In this document: one piece after another, positions 23,196-31,877 of the stretch
Numbering within the stretch: the stretch's first letter is position 1
Layout of the letters: every line of letters begins with the position of its first letter
From: Chloroflexota bacterium
GTDB lineage: Bacteria; Chloroflexota; Dormibacteria; CF-121
DNA length: 39,358 nucleotides
Direction: 5' to 3'
NCBI GenBank assembly: GCA_005881425.1
Contig: VBIC01000092.1
Coordinates: 2,171 to 41,528 of the forward strand
Notes under the pieces: model-generated
Seen by the model: the letters and a program-made list of their open reading frames with translations, nothing else
The model's database searches: none
Told to the model about the DNA's origin: nothing
Program-made: the position numbers and the translations under genes

Positions 23196-24286
23196 ATGGA
23201 TGCTGTGCGCGTCGGCGCGCTCGGTCCGCTGTCGCCACCGGGAGTGGTCTGGGGCGGGCGGGAGCTGGAGGACGGCTTGCGGCTGGGCGTCGAGCAGGTC
23301 GACGCCGAGTCGGCCGGTCGTGGCGGGCGACCGATCGAGCTGGCCTTCCGAGACAGCGGGGGGATCCCTGAGGCCGGCGTCGCCGCTGCCACCGAGCTCA
23401 TCCGGGAGGGCGCCGTCGCGCTGGCCGGCGAGTACCACAGCGTGGTCGCGGAGGCGGTCGCCCGCCACGCCGACTCCACGGCGGTCCCGTTCCTCTGCGC
23501 CTCCGCCACGCTGGACGCCATCACCGCCCGCCGCTCACCCTGGGTCTTCCGGCTGGCGCCGCCCCAGTCCTACGGCTGGGCCGTCTACGCCGACTTCCTG
23601 CGCGGCCGCGGCTTCCAGGAGGTGGTGGCGATCGTGCGGCCCGACCTCTACTGGTCCAGCGGGGCCGCTGTCCTCGAACACCGTCTGGCCCAGCTGGGTG
23701 TCGGCTTCATCCGGTTGGAGTTCGGCGGCTCGCTGCCGGAAGTCGTCAGCCGCCTCGAGTCGATGGCTGCCGGCTCCTCCTGCTGGCCGGCTATCCCCAG
23801 CCCACCGGCGCGCTCGTCGCTGCGCTCCACGAGCGCGGCCTCTTCCCCGGCCGTGTCGCGCTCGGCCACCCCGCGGGCCCTTGCGCCTTCCCCGATTGGT
23901 GGGAGGTCGCCGGCCCGCAGGGCGTCGACGTCTCCTTCCTCTGTTATCTGGATCCAGGCAGCGTGCCTGAAGCCGGCCGGGCGTTCGCCCGGAGCTTCAA
24001 CCAGCGCTACGGCCGCGAACCCACCTTCGTCGCCTTCGAGGGCTTCGACAGCGCGCTCGCCCTGGGCCACGCCGTGGCCGCGGCCGGCAGCGCCACGCCC
24101 TCCGCCATCCGGGCCAGCCTGGCCCAGGTCGAGTTCCAGGGCGCCCGCGGCAGCGTCCGCTTCAGCACCGAGCCGGACGGGGTGGTCCACCAGCAATGGC
24201 GCTGGCCGCCGGTCTGCGTCGTCTCCCACCCGCATCCCCACGCGTCGCCCTCAGAGGTCGACGTCCTCTGGCGCGCCTCGGGCTAG
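23196..24286 (+). pseudogene. Cytosolic Liv-type substrate-binding-like protein, broken by a frameshift
   Basis: This is a Peripla_BP_6-fold protein of about 360 residues with no signal peptide: the ATG at 23196 (GAAGG upstream) leads straight into VRVGALGPLSPPGVVWGGRELEDGLRLGVEQV. Frame 1 is good until about 23760. The homologous reading then continues in another frame as DGCRLLLLAGYPQPTGALVA and runs to the stop at 24286 (VAFEGFDSALALGHAVAAAG). A single missing base near 23757-23765 explains this. It may be a real inactivation or a sequencing/assembly error. Such signal-less binding proteins include AmiC-like ligand sensors, so it may once have sensed the ligand of the divergent operon (75 bases away). 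Confidence 0.75.
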
Positions 24287-24909
24287 CTCGCTAGCGCCAG
24301 CGGCGGCGCGACTTCCCCCTCGAGGGCCAACCACGGCGGGACCGCCAGGACGAGGTGGTGCAGGATCGGCGCCCTGCAGCGACAGCCTCTCGTCGGGAAA
24401 TTCAGACAGCCCCAGAACGGCCCGTGTTTTCCGTCGCGCCGCACGAGCGGAATCCGGCACCGCCCACACTGCGGCGCTGGCAGGGACTTGAGGGGATGCC
24501 GGATCACCTCGGCGGCCGTGAGCGTCTCTTCAAGCCGGGTGCGATCCCAGAGTTCGACGCCGTTAGCCTCGGCGAGGTTGCGGGTTCGACCCTGATACTC
24601 ACTGTTGGTGACCACCATCGCCGCTGTGCAGCGATAGTAGGGGCGGGCGGCGGCCACCGCCTGGACGGCTCGATCGCCGACCCTGTCTTGCATCCGCTTC
24701 GCCTGTACAGCCGTTTTTATCCCGTCTTTAGTGAGTAGCAGGTCGGCGCCGTGGTCGTAGTACTCGGTCAGCTCGACCGCATACCCGAGGAGATCAAACA
24801 TCACGCCAAGGCATCTCTCGAATTCGTCCCCCGATAGGCTGTCGACGTCGGCCCCGGCGTGCTCCCGAAGCCAACCGAGATCGGCATCACGTATCGTTGC
24901 GACGGCCAT
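24283..24909 (-). CDS. Mrr-like restriction endonuclease with topoisomerase-type zinc finger
   Basis: This 208-residue protein has an Mrr_cat nuclease fold at residues 27-135. It shows GDEFERCLGVMFDLLGY, catalytic Asp56 in DHGADLLLT, Gln69-Ala-Lys71 in AVQAKRM, then VVTNSEYQGRTRNLAEANGVELWD. The C-terminus has CGRCRIPLVRRDGKHGPFWGC and a further cysteine pair, a zinc ribbon like that at the end of DNA topoisomerase I. Such proteins cut or bind modified or foreign DNA; some are solitary type IV enzymes. No methyltransferase is nearby. It is convergent with the frameshifted gene, overlapping it by 4 bases. It has no clear ribosome binding site. Confidence 0.8.
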   Translation of the reverse strand: MAVATIRDADLGWLREHAGADVDSLSGDEFERCLGVMFDLLGYAVELTEYYDHGADLLLTKDGIKTAVQAKRMQDRVGDRAVQAVAAARPYYRCTAAMVVTNSEYQGRTRNLAEANGVELWDRTRLEETLTAAEVIRHPLKSLPAPQCGRCRIPLVRRDGKHGPFWGCLNFPTRGCRCRAPILHHLVLAVPPWLALEGEVAPPLALAS

Positions 24910-24977
24910 GACTCAGATCAAGCTACTGGCGTTTGGCGCCGATCAACGAACCGATCCGGCGACAACTTCGTGACGGC

Positions 24978-25235
24978 TTAGTCTCTCAGGGCTGCTCGCC
25001 GCATGGCATCGACCCGGCTAGCGAAAACGGCGGACGGGATGATGGGCGTTCCGCGCCAGGGCGAGAAACCCTGGAGAGCGACGTCGTCGCTGACGATCAG
25101 GAAAGCCCCAACCGCTTCCGCGAGCTCCAGAATTCGATTGTCCTCCCAGTCTTTGGAATCGGCAACTGACTGCCTCGGATCCACGATTCGACCACCCGAC
25201 TTGCCTGCGATCTTGACCAGCTGCCTGAGGTACGA
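24978..25235 (-). pseudogene. PIN-domain toxin remnant (VapC C-terminal part)
   Basis: The reading from after a stop at 25238-25236 gives about 85 residues matching the C-terminal two thirds of a PIN toxin: YLRQLVKIAGKSGGRIVDP, then DSKDWEDNRILELAEAVGA, then LIVSDDVALQGFSPWRGTPI. The N-terminal strand with the first catalytic aspartate is missing, and nothing like it is found in the other frames up to the antitoxin gene. PIN toxins are ribonucleases of about 135 residues, so roughly 50 residues are lost. A GTG at 25184 could start a 68-residue product, but it would lack an active site. Confidence 0.65.
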
Positions 25236-25266
25236 CTAGATTCTGGCCGCCTCCCAGCGATAGGGC

Positions 25267-25458
25267 TTATCGCTTGTTCAGGACCTGGTCGACGAGGGCG
25301 CGCGCCTTCGCGCTCGGCCCCCGCCGCGTACGGCTCCGATTGAGACTCTGCCGAACCACGTCATGGACATCGTCCTGTCCGAGGCCTAGAGCCCTGGAAC
25401 GCTTCGTTCCATAGGACTGCAGTTCACGCAGGATCTTGGCACGCTCCGCGGCACCCAT
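25267..25458 (-). CDS. VapB-like antitoxin
   Basis: This small protein of 63 residues has the pattern ILRELQSYGTKRSRALGLGQDDVHDVV, which resembles antitoxins that precede PIN toxins (YGxxRAxxLGIxEEDV). The C-terminus is basic. The ATG at 25458 is the natural start; no strong ribosome binding site is visible. It lies just upstream of the truncated PIN gene, as expected for a VapBC pair, so it now appears to be an orphan antitoxin. The family assignment rests on a short pattern. Confidence 0.6.
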   Translation of the reverse strand: MGAAERAKILRELQSYGTKRSRALGLGQDDVHDVVRQSLNRSRTRRGPSAKARALVDQVLNKR

Positions 25459-25478
25459 GCATTCAATGCTACAAGTGT

Positions 25479-26852
25479 TCAGTCGCTCGACACCGCCAGC
25501 GACCGGACCAGGATCGAGGGCGCCCCGATGAAGCAGGCGTCGTAAAGAAAGCGCAGGTCGCCCGCGATCCCCTCGATCTCCGCCAGCAGCGTGAACAGGT
25601 TGCCCGCGATCGCCGTCTGCCGCACCGGGCGGCCGCGGCGGCCGCGGCGCACCCTGAAGCCGCTGACCCCGAGCGAGAAGTCACCGCTGAGGCCGTCGAC
25701 CGTATGCAGCCCCGACAGTTCGGTCACCAGGAGTCCGTCCCCCATCCGGCTCAGCAGGTCGTCCAGCGAATCCTCGCCGGCCTGGAACACAAGGTTGGTG
25801 GCGCCCACCTCGGGCGCGCTGCGGTACGACTCCCGCGAGGCGTTGCTGGTCGAACGCGCCAGGCCCGCCCGGCGCGCCGTCTCGCTGTTGTGCAGCAGGC
25901 TCCGCAGCACGCCGCGCTCGATCACGGCGGTGCGCCCGCTGGGCACCCCCTCGTCGTCCCAGGGACGTGAGGCCAGCCCCTGGGGCAGGCAGGGATCGTC
26001 GACCAGGCTCACGCCCGGCGCCGCGACGGGCTCGCCGATCCGCCGTGCCAGCGCCGATACGCCCTCCCCGCCCTGCGCCGTGATGGCAGCCGTCATGCTG
26101 CCCAGGAGCGCGGCCCAGGCGCGGTTCTCGAACACCACCGGGTAGGCGCCGCTGCGCACCGTGCGCGCGCCGAGCATCGACTCGGCGCCCGCCGCCGCCT
26201 CCTCGGCGCAGCCACCGACATCGAGCCCGTCGGGCGAGCGCGCGAAGGTGAAACCGAAGCCGGACTGCACCTCGTCGCCCCTCTCCGCGACTGCCTCCAC
26301 GAAGGCGTAGGCGACCGTTGCCTCGAAGGCGGCGTGGACTCCGCGGCTGGAGTGCAGCTCGGTGTGGACGCGCTCGTCGCTGTAGACGGCGCCCGCCGTC
26401 CGCCGGACTGCGGGCCGGCAGGACGTGGCCCGCGCGTCGAGCTCCAGCGCAAGGCGCGTCCGTTCCCGTGCGCCCGCACGCCAATCGATCCGTCCGTCCT
26501 CGAGCTCCCCCGGCGCCGCAGCCCCGTCCGTCTCGATGGTCGCGTCCGGAAGGCCGGCGAAGGCATCGGGATCGGTGTGAGCCTGGACCTCGAGCGCCAT
26601 TTTCACCAGCCGGCGCAGGCTTTCCTCACCGAGGTCGGAGGTGGAGGCGAATCCCATCCGGCCTCTGCCGAAAGTGCGAAGACCGGCGCCCCGCGCCTGC
26701 GCCGAGGTCAGCTCCGCCAGCGCCCCCTCGAAGGCGCGCGCCCGCAGCTCCACTCCCTGCTGGAAGAACGCCTCGGCTGCCTGGGCTCCGCTGGAGAGCG
26801 CGAGGTCGAGGATGTTCTCTGCCGGCGACCCGAAGAGCAGCCTCGCGCTCAT
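25479..26852 (-). CDS. tldE: TldE/PmbA-like subunit of the TldD/E peptidase
   Basis: This protein of 457 residues belongs to the TldD/PmbA family. It has ARAFEGALAELTSAQARGAGLRTF near the N-terminus, a central domain, and C-terminal phrases GDFSLGVSGFRVRRG and AIAGNLFTLLAEIEGIAGDLRF typical of PmbA. It lacks the HExxxH motif, as expected for the non-catalytic partner. TldD/E cuts unfolded peptides and is known to remove leader peptides of microcin B17 and other RiPPs. Its ATG overlaps the TldD stop (ATGA). It is the last gene of the 11-kb operon-like run that starts at 36502. Confidence 0.9.
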   Translation of the reverse strand: MSARLLFGSPAENILDLALSSGAQAAEAFFQQGVELRARAFEGALAELTSAQARGAGLRTFGRGRMGFASTSDLGEESLRRLVKMALEVQAHTDPDAFAGLPDATIETDGAAAPGELEDGRIDWRAGARERTRLALELDARATSCRPAVRRTAGAVYSDERVHTELHSSRGVHAAFEATVAYAFVEAVAERGDEVQSGFGFTFARSPDGLDVGGCAEEAAAGAESMLGARTVRSGAYPVVFENRAWAALLGSMTAAITAQGGEGVSALARRIGEPVAAPGVSLVDDPCLPQGLASRPWDDEGVPSGRTAVIERGVLRSLLHNSETARRAGLARSTSNASRESYRSAPEVGATNLVFQAGEDSLDDLLSRMGDGLLVTELSGLHTVDGLSGDFSLGVSGFRVRRGRRGRPVRQTAIAGNLFTLLAEIEGIAGDLRFLYDACFIGAPSILVRSLAVSSD

Positions 26853-28297
26853 CCCGCCTCGGTGCCGCCCACGGTCAGCGACGCGATCCGCAGGTGCGGC
26901 TGCCCCAGGCCCACGGGCAGTCTCTGGCCGTCCTTGGTGCAGCTCCCCGGCGTCAGTGCCAGGTCGCCGGCGACGGCGTCGATCTGCATCAGCGCCTGCG
27001 GGCCGCTGCCGGTCAGCATCGCCCCCCGCACCGGCCTCGTCACCCGCCCGCCTTCGATCAGATAACCCTCCGCCACCGCGAAGGAGAATTCCCCGGTGAG
27101 CGGGTTGGCCTGTCCGCTGCCCAGCTTTCTGGCGTAGAGCCCGCGCCGCGTGTCGCCGATGATCGCCTCTACGGTCGCCCGCCCGGCGGTGATGAAGGTG
27201 TTCGTCATCCGGGGGATGGGCAGGTAGAGGTAGCTCTCTCTGCGCCCGTTCCCCGTCGGCGCGCGGCCGGCGCTCAGCGCGCCCATCCGGTCATAGAGGT
27301 AGCTCTGCAGGACCCCGTCCTGGATCAGCACGGTGCGTCGCGCACGGACGCCCTCGTCGTCCACGCCCATGCTCCCCCAGGCGCCGGGGACGGTCGCGTC
27401 GTCGACGGCGGTCACCAGCGGCGACGCCACCCGCTGCCCCAGCTTTCCCACGAACGGGCTGGCTCGGCGCGCTATCGCGTCAGCCTCCAGGCCGTGACCG
27501 CTCGCCTCGTGGAAGAGGACGCCGCCGAAGTCGGTGCCGACTACGACCGGCATCCGCCCCAGGGGAGCCGGCTCGGCCTCGAGCAGGCGCTGGGCCGTGC
27601 GTGCGGTCTCGATCGCCGTCCGCGTCAGCCGGCCTCCATCGAAGAACTCCCAGCCGGCGGTGGCCCCGGGGGCCGCGAACGCCCGCTGCACGGAGTCGCC
27701 GCGAGCGGCGACCACCCGCACCATGCCGCGCACCCGGGTGCGATGATCTCGCGCCAGGCTCCCGTCGCTGCCGGCGATGACCACCGTCTGGATCACCTCG
27801 ACATAGGTGAGCGCGACCTGGCGGACCTCTGGTGCGGCGGCGCGCGCGGCCTCGTCCGCCTCCCGCAGCAGCGCGACCTTGCCGGCGAGATCCACGTCGA
27901 GTGGCGACCGGGAGACCGGTTGGGGTTCGAAGCAATGCTCGCGCAGGTCCGCGGGCACCCTGGCTCCGGCGCCGTTGCCGTAGGCCGCGCCGGCAGCCTC
28001 GGCCGCCCCCATCAGCCCGGCCCGCGTCACCTGGTCGGTGTACGCGTAGGACGTCGTCGGCGTCCCGCAGACCCGCACCCCGGCGCCCTCCTCGACGCCG
28101 GCCTGGATGCCCTGGCAGCGTCCGCTCTCGAGCCTGACCGTCAACGTCTGGCGATGCTCGAGGAAACAGTCGGCGAAGTCGCCGCCTCCTCGCAGGGCCC
28201 GCCGCAGCACCTTCCCCAGCAAGCTGGCGTCGATCGGGCCGTCACGTGCCCAGGCGGCGCAATCCCGGGCGGCCTCGTTCCGCTGCAGCAGCGCCAT
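26849..28297 (-). CDS. tldD: TldD-like zinc metallopeptidase
   Basis: This is the catalytic subunit of the TldD/E heterodimer, 482 residues. The metal site is seen in LFHEASGHGLEAD (His263, Glu264, His268), the family motif HExxxH, followed by GVDDEGVRARRTVLIQDGVL and a C-terminal GSCTKDGQRLPVGLGQPHLRI with the conserved cysteine. Length and motif order match TldD. It starts only 6 bases after the aminotransferase gene and overlaps tldE by 4 bases. TldD/E is often encoded in RiPP gene clusters, though it is also a housekeeping protease in many genomes. Confidence 0.95.
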   Translation of the reverse strand: MALLQRNEAARDCAAWARDGPIDASLLGKVLRRALRGGGDFADCFLEHRQTLTVRLESGRCQGIQAGVEEGAGVRVCGTPTTSYAYTDQVTRAGLMGAAEAAGAAYGNGAGARVPADLREHCFEPQPVSRSPLDVDLAGKVALLREADEAARAAAPEVRQVALTYVEVIQTVVIAGSDGSLARDHRTRVRGMVRVVAARGDSVQRAFAAPGATAGWEFFDGGRLTRTAIETARTAQRLLEAEPAPLGRMPVVVGTDFGGVLFHEASGHGLEADAIARRASPFVGKLGQRVASPLVTAVDDATVPGAWGSMGVDDEGVRARRTVLIQDGVLQSYLYDRMGALSAGRAPTGNGRRESYLYLPIPRMTNTFITAGRATVEAIIGDTRRGLYARKLGSGQANPLTGEFSFAVAEGYLIEGGRVTRPVRGAMLTGSGPQALMQIDAVAGDLALTPGSCTKDGQRLPVGLGQPHLRIASLTVGGTEAG

Positions 28298-28303
28298 GCA
28301 ACC

Positions 28304-29595
28304 CTAAGCGCCGCGCATCGCCTGCACTTCCGTGAGCGCCGAGTGGAGCCGGTCCAGGAAGGTGTCGATCTCGGCGCCGCTGATCGTCAGGGGCGGAGTC
28401 AGCTTGACGCAGCTGGGTGCGTGTCCGGCGGTGTAGGCGATGACCCCCCGTTTGTACAGCTCCTGGCAGCAGACCACGCCGCCGTAGGCGTCGTCGGGAT
28501 CGTCGAGCCCTTCGACCTCGACAGCGATCAGGAGCCCGCGTCCGCGAACCGACCGCACGCCGAGCGGCTCCCGCTGCAGGGCCGCGAGCCCGCCGCGCAG
28601 CCGCTGGCCACGTTGCCGATCACGTCCTCCTCCTCGATCACCCGCAGGCAGGTGAGTCCCGAGGTCATGGCCAGCAGGTTGCCCTCGAAGGTCGAGCTGT
28701 GGATCATGGCCCGGGTGGGGCCGGAGAAGAGCCCCTCGTAGGCCTCGTCGCTCATCATCACCGCGCACAGGGGGACCGCGCCGCCGGTCAGGCCCTTGGA
28801 GGTCACGACCACGCTGGGCTCGATGCCCGCCTCCTGGAAGGCGAACCACGACCCGGTGCGGCCGACCCCGGTCAGCACCTCATCCACGATCAGCAGCGCG
28901 CCGCGTTTGCGGCAGAGCGCCGCCAGCATGCGCAGCTCGGAAGGTTCCCAGGCATGCCCGCCGCCGAGCCCCTGCACGACCTCGATCACCACCGCCGCGA
29001 TGGCCGCGCGCTGCATCGCCGAAGCCACCGCGTCGACGTCGCCCACAGGCACCCGTTGGGCGGGAAAGGCCCGAGCCGGCAGCTGTTCCAGCCACATGTC
29101 GTGACCCATCACGCTCATGGCGCCCAGGGTGAGCCCATGATAGCCGCGCTCCGTGGTGATGAAATGGCTGCGGCCGGTTGCGGCCATGGCCAGCTTGAGG
29201 GCCAGCTCGATACCCTCGGCCCCGCTGTTGCCGAAGAAGACCTTGCGCAGTCCGCCCCCGGCCAGCTCGCACAGCCGCGCCGCCAGCTCACCCTGCCCGG
29301 CCGGCACGCCCACCGGTACCGTGAATGGGCCGCCCTCGCCAAGCGCCTCGCTCAGCGCCCGCATCAGGCGGGGATGCCGGTGGCCGAGCCCGATCGCTCC
29401 GAATCCGGCCACCATGTCCAGGTAGCGGCGGCCCTGCGCGTCGGTCAGCCAGCTTCCTCGCGCTTCCCGAAAGCTGTTGAGCCAGCCGAGGGACTCCAGC
29501 ACCTCGACCTTGCGCGGGTTCACGGCCCGCCGGTACGCCTCCACCGGCCCGGCCGCGGCCGGAGCCCGGCGCCTAGTCGTTGGGGAGACTGCCAT
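28304..29595 (-). pseudogene. Class III aminotransferase, frameshifted near the C-terminus
   Basis: This is a PLP-dependent aminotransferase of the acetylornithine/putrescine/diamine group. The first frame (29595 to about 28610) shows WLTDAQGRRYLDMVAGFGA, GNSGAEGIELALKLA, LLIVDEVLTGVGRTG and the PLP lysine in VVVTSKGLTGGAVP. Near 28605-28620 the homologous reading moves to another frame (RGQRLRGGLAALQ, then GVRSVRGRGLLIAVEVEG) and ends at 28304. One missing base explains this, and it may be a sequence error, because both halves look well conserved. The ATG at 29595 overlaps the oxidase gene upstream by 23 bases. The substrate is unknown; it may act on the product of the neighbouring oxidases. 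Confidence 0.85.
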
Positions 29596-31066
29596 CGAAC
29601 CACGCCTGGTGCAGGGGAAGCTCTTCCGACGAGTAGTAGTCGTAGAGAGTGTTCCAGGTGCGGTGGTTCAGCTCGACCAGCTCCAGCAGATGCTGGAGCG
29701 CGCGCACCTGTGTCGCCGGCGGCACGCTCGGGACCCTGGCCATCATGAGACGGGACAGGCTCTCGTGATTGAGGTCGTCGTTCAGGCTGTCGTGGCGGTC
29801 GGCCACCTTGCGGAACTCGGCGTTCTGGGAGAGCTTGGCCATCAGCCGGTCGTTGATGGGCGAGCTGACGCCGGGCATGCCCTCGGTGACGAAGATCGAG
29901 ATCAGGTAACCGATCGGGTAGGTCTCGGCGAAGTGTGTGAAGACCTCGACGAAGGCGAGGTGAAGCGGCAGCGGGAGGCTGCGATCCAGCAGGTTGGCGT
30001 CCACACCCAGGCTCTTGCAGGTGGCCCGTTCGAACCGTTCGTGCCCGACCTCCTCCGCGTAATAGCGGAACAGCATCGCGCGCAGCCCGTCGTTCACCCG
30101 CTTCGCCAGCGTGGGCACGATGATCTCGACGAACCTCCGGGTCACGTGGTACTCCTCGATGTACACGCCTTTGACCAGGCGGTCCGAGATGGTCGAGTCG
30201 GCGCTGGCCGTCAGGTAGCGCGACGGTCCCAGGTCGCGAAGCGCCTTCGAGGTCAGCCGCTCCGCCTCGAGCATGAAGTTGACGCCCGACGTCGTGCGCC
30301 GGCGGCCGGAAGGAGCGGTGCAGACTGTCGCGGCGTCGTCCGCGATGGTCCAGACCAGGATCCGGGCCAGCGCATTCAGCTCCGCCAGCAGGTCGCGAAC
30401 CGAGTAGAGCCCATTGCTCAGCTCGGTGACCAGGTCCCACAGGTCGCTGTCCGGCTCGTTCGCGATCCGGCGCAGCGCGGCGTCGGCGCAGAGGAGGGCC
30501 AGCGGGCTGTGCCGCCGCCAGTAGCGCGCCTGCAAGAGGAGCGTCCTCAAGTAGAAGTTGGCGTAGGTGAAGGGGTCCCGAGGCACGGCCGCCGCCCGCT
30601 GGTGCCAGCCCAGCTCGACTGCCAGCTCGGCGCTCAGCCAGTCGAGGTGCTGGCGCGCTACGCGCAGGTGCGGCTTGAGCCTGGTCCACTTCTGGCCTGG
30701 CGCCGCGGCCCTGATCCACTCCGCGGTCTGGTCGACGTACGTGCGCAGCCGGTCCACGGTCGACGCGGGAGCCGCGCCGCCCTCTCGCAGTAGAGCCAGC
30801 TGGTCCATCTGCTGCAGCAGCTCACGCCAGACCTGCTGCGACCCGTCCCCCCGCCGCGGGGCGCGCACCTGGTCCCAGGCTGGGCTGGTCGGGTCGCGCA
30901 GCGACCGCAGCATGGAAACCACGTGGTCGGCTCCGTCGCCGTCCTGGGTGTCGATCTCGTACTCCTCGTCGCCGGCCACCAGCACGATCGACCCCTTGCG
31001 GGAGGGTTTGATCTCGTCCACGAAGACGTACGGCCGCTTGTAGTCTCGAATGCTCCAACCCTTCAT
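29573..31066 (-). CDS. Heme-oxygenase-like diiron oxidase with N-terminal RRE-like domain (oxidase 3)
   Basis: This 497-residue protein resembles the iron-containing redox enzyme family (Haem_oxygenas_2, TenA/PqqC-like fold). Putative iron ligands are Glu304-x2-His307 (EEYHVTRRF), Glu339-x2-His342 (EEVGHERF), Glu395 (VTEGMPG), His425 and His434 (RHDSLNDDLNHES). Residues about 24-95 (SIVLVAGDEEYEI, and helices ending QQMDQLALLRE) look like a PqqD/RRE peptide-binding domain. A helical segment of about 200 residues separates the two and is absent from the two paralogs. ATG at 31066 has AGAGGAGGAG upstream. It lies between the exporter and the aminotransferase. The reaction is unknown. Confidence 0.8.
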   Translation of the reverse strand: MKGWSIRDYKRPYVFVDEIKPSRKGSIVLVAGDEEYEIDTQDGDGADHVVSMLRSLRDPTSPAWDQVRAPRRGDGSQQVWRELLQQMDQLALLREGGAAPASTVDRLRTYVDQTAEWIRAAAPGQKWTRLKPHLRVARQHLDWLSAELAVELGWHQRAAAVPRDPFTYANFYLRTLLLQARYWRRHSPLALLCADAALRRIANEPDSDLWDLVTELSNGLYSVRDLLAELNALARILVWTIADDAATVCTAPSGRRRTTSGVNFMLEAERLTSKALRDLGPSRYLTASADSTISDRLVKGVYIEEYHVTRRFVEIIVPTLAKRVNDGLRAMLFRYYAEEVGHERFERATCKSLGVDANLLDRSLPLPLHLAFVEVFTHFAETYPIGYLISIFVTEGMPGVSSPINDRLMAKLSQNAEFRKVADRHDSLNDDLNHESLSRLMMARVPSVPPATQVRALQHLLELVELNHRTWNTLYDYYSSEELPLHQAWFDGSLPND

Positions 31067-31094
31067 CGCGCTCCTCCTCTTGGTGCCATTGCCG

Positions 31095-31877
31095 TCAGTA
31101 GATGTCGAACGATCCACGCCGCCGTCCCTCGATTTCCCACAGGCGGAAGAAGGCATAGGCCGCCAGCGCGTACGCCGTTCCCAGCCCGGCAGTCCAGCCC
31201 AGCTCTCTCAAGACCGGCGTTCCCGGCCCAGAGAGCACAGCCCGCCCCGCCGCGATGCCGTGGGTTAGTGGGAGCGCCTGCCCGAGCGCCTCGAGCCACG
31301 GCGCCAGCAGGCCGGTGCTCACGTTCACGCCGCTGACCAGGAGCATCAGGACGTAGGCCACGTTGGAAACGAAATAGACGTCTCGCACCCGCAGCCCCAG
31401 CGAGCCGAGGAACATACCCACTCCGGCCGACGCCACCACCGTGAGCCCGACCACACCGGCCAGCGGCAGCAGCCTGAGGCCGGGGATCCTGAAGCCGAAA
31501 AGGGCGGCCCCCGTAAGGAAGCCGAAGGCCGACACCAGCAGTCCGTGGAACGCCACTGGGATCACCCGCCCGAAGAAGAGCGGGATACGGGCGGCCGGCG
31601 ACGCGAACACCGACGCCAGGGTCCCGAAGTAGCGCTCGTTGGAGATGACCATGGTCATGCCGAAGACCGACGCCATGCCGCTGACCGCGATCGCGTTGCC
31701 CACGATGTAGAAGGCGTCGTCGTGCAGACGGCTGTACCGTCCCAGGTAGACGAAGAGGATGATCTGGAAGAGCGGGACGCCGAGCATGGTGGGGAGATAG
31801 ATCCCCGGTCGCATCCAGTTGAAGAGCGCCCGGAACGAGAGCACCCCGCCCGTCACGGCCAGCCGTGCGGCGCTCAT
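31095..31877 (-). CDS. ABC-2 type exporter permease, second subunit
   Basis: This protein of 260 residues has about six hydrophobic helices, typical of the ABC-2/DrrB family. It shows GMTMVISNERYFGTLASVFASPAARIPLFFGR, the amphipathic coupling-loop signature of ABC-2 permeases, and LLVSGVNVSTGLLAPWLEALGQALPLTHGI near the end. The ATG at 31877 overlaps the stop of the first permease (ATGA). A longer in-frame start adds 15 residues without support. It would form a heterodimer with the neighbouring permease, driven by the ATPase at 32647. Confidence 0.85.
   Translation of the reverse strand: MSAARLAVTGGVLSFRALFNWMRPGIYLPTMLGVPLFQIILFVYLGRYSRLHDDAFYIVGNAIAVSGMASVFGMTMVISNERYFGTLASVFASPAARIPLFFGRVIPVAFHGLLVSAFGFLTGAALFGFRIPGLRLLPLAGVVGLTVVASAGVGMFLGSLGLRVRDVYFVSNVAYVLMLLVSGVNVSTGLLAPWLEALGQALPLTHGIAAGRAVLSGPGTPVLRELGWTAGLGTAYALAAYAFFRLWEIEGRRRGSFDIY

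Noticed and set aside
23757-23770. Programmed -1 frameshift in the binding-protein-like gene
   Set aside because: There is no X XXY YYZ slippery heptamer at the junction; a one-base deletion or sequence error is simpler.
26318-28741. 807-codon plus-strand frame opposite tldE/tldD
   Set aside because: Arg/Pro/Ala-rich low-information protein antisense to two conserved genes; a GC-skew artefact.
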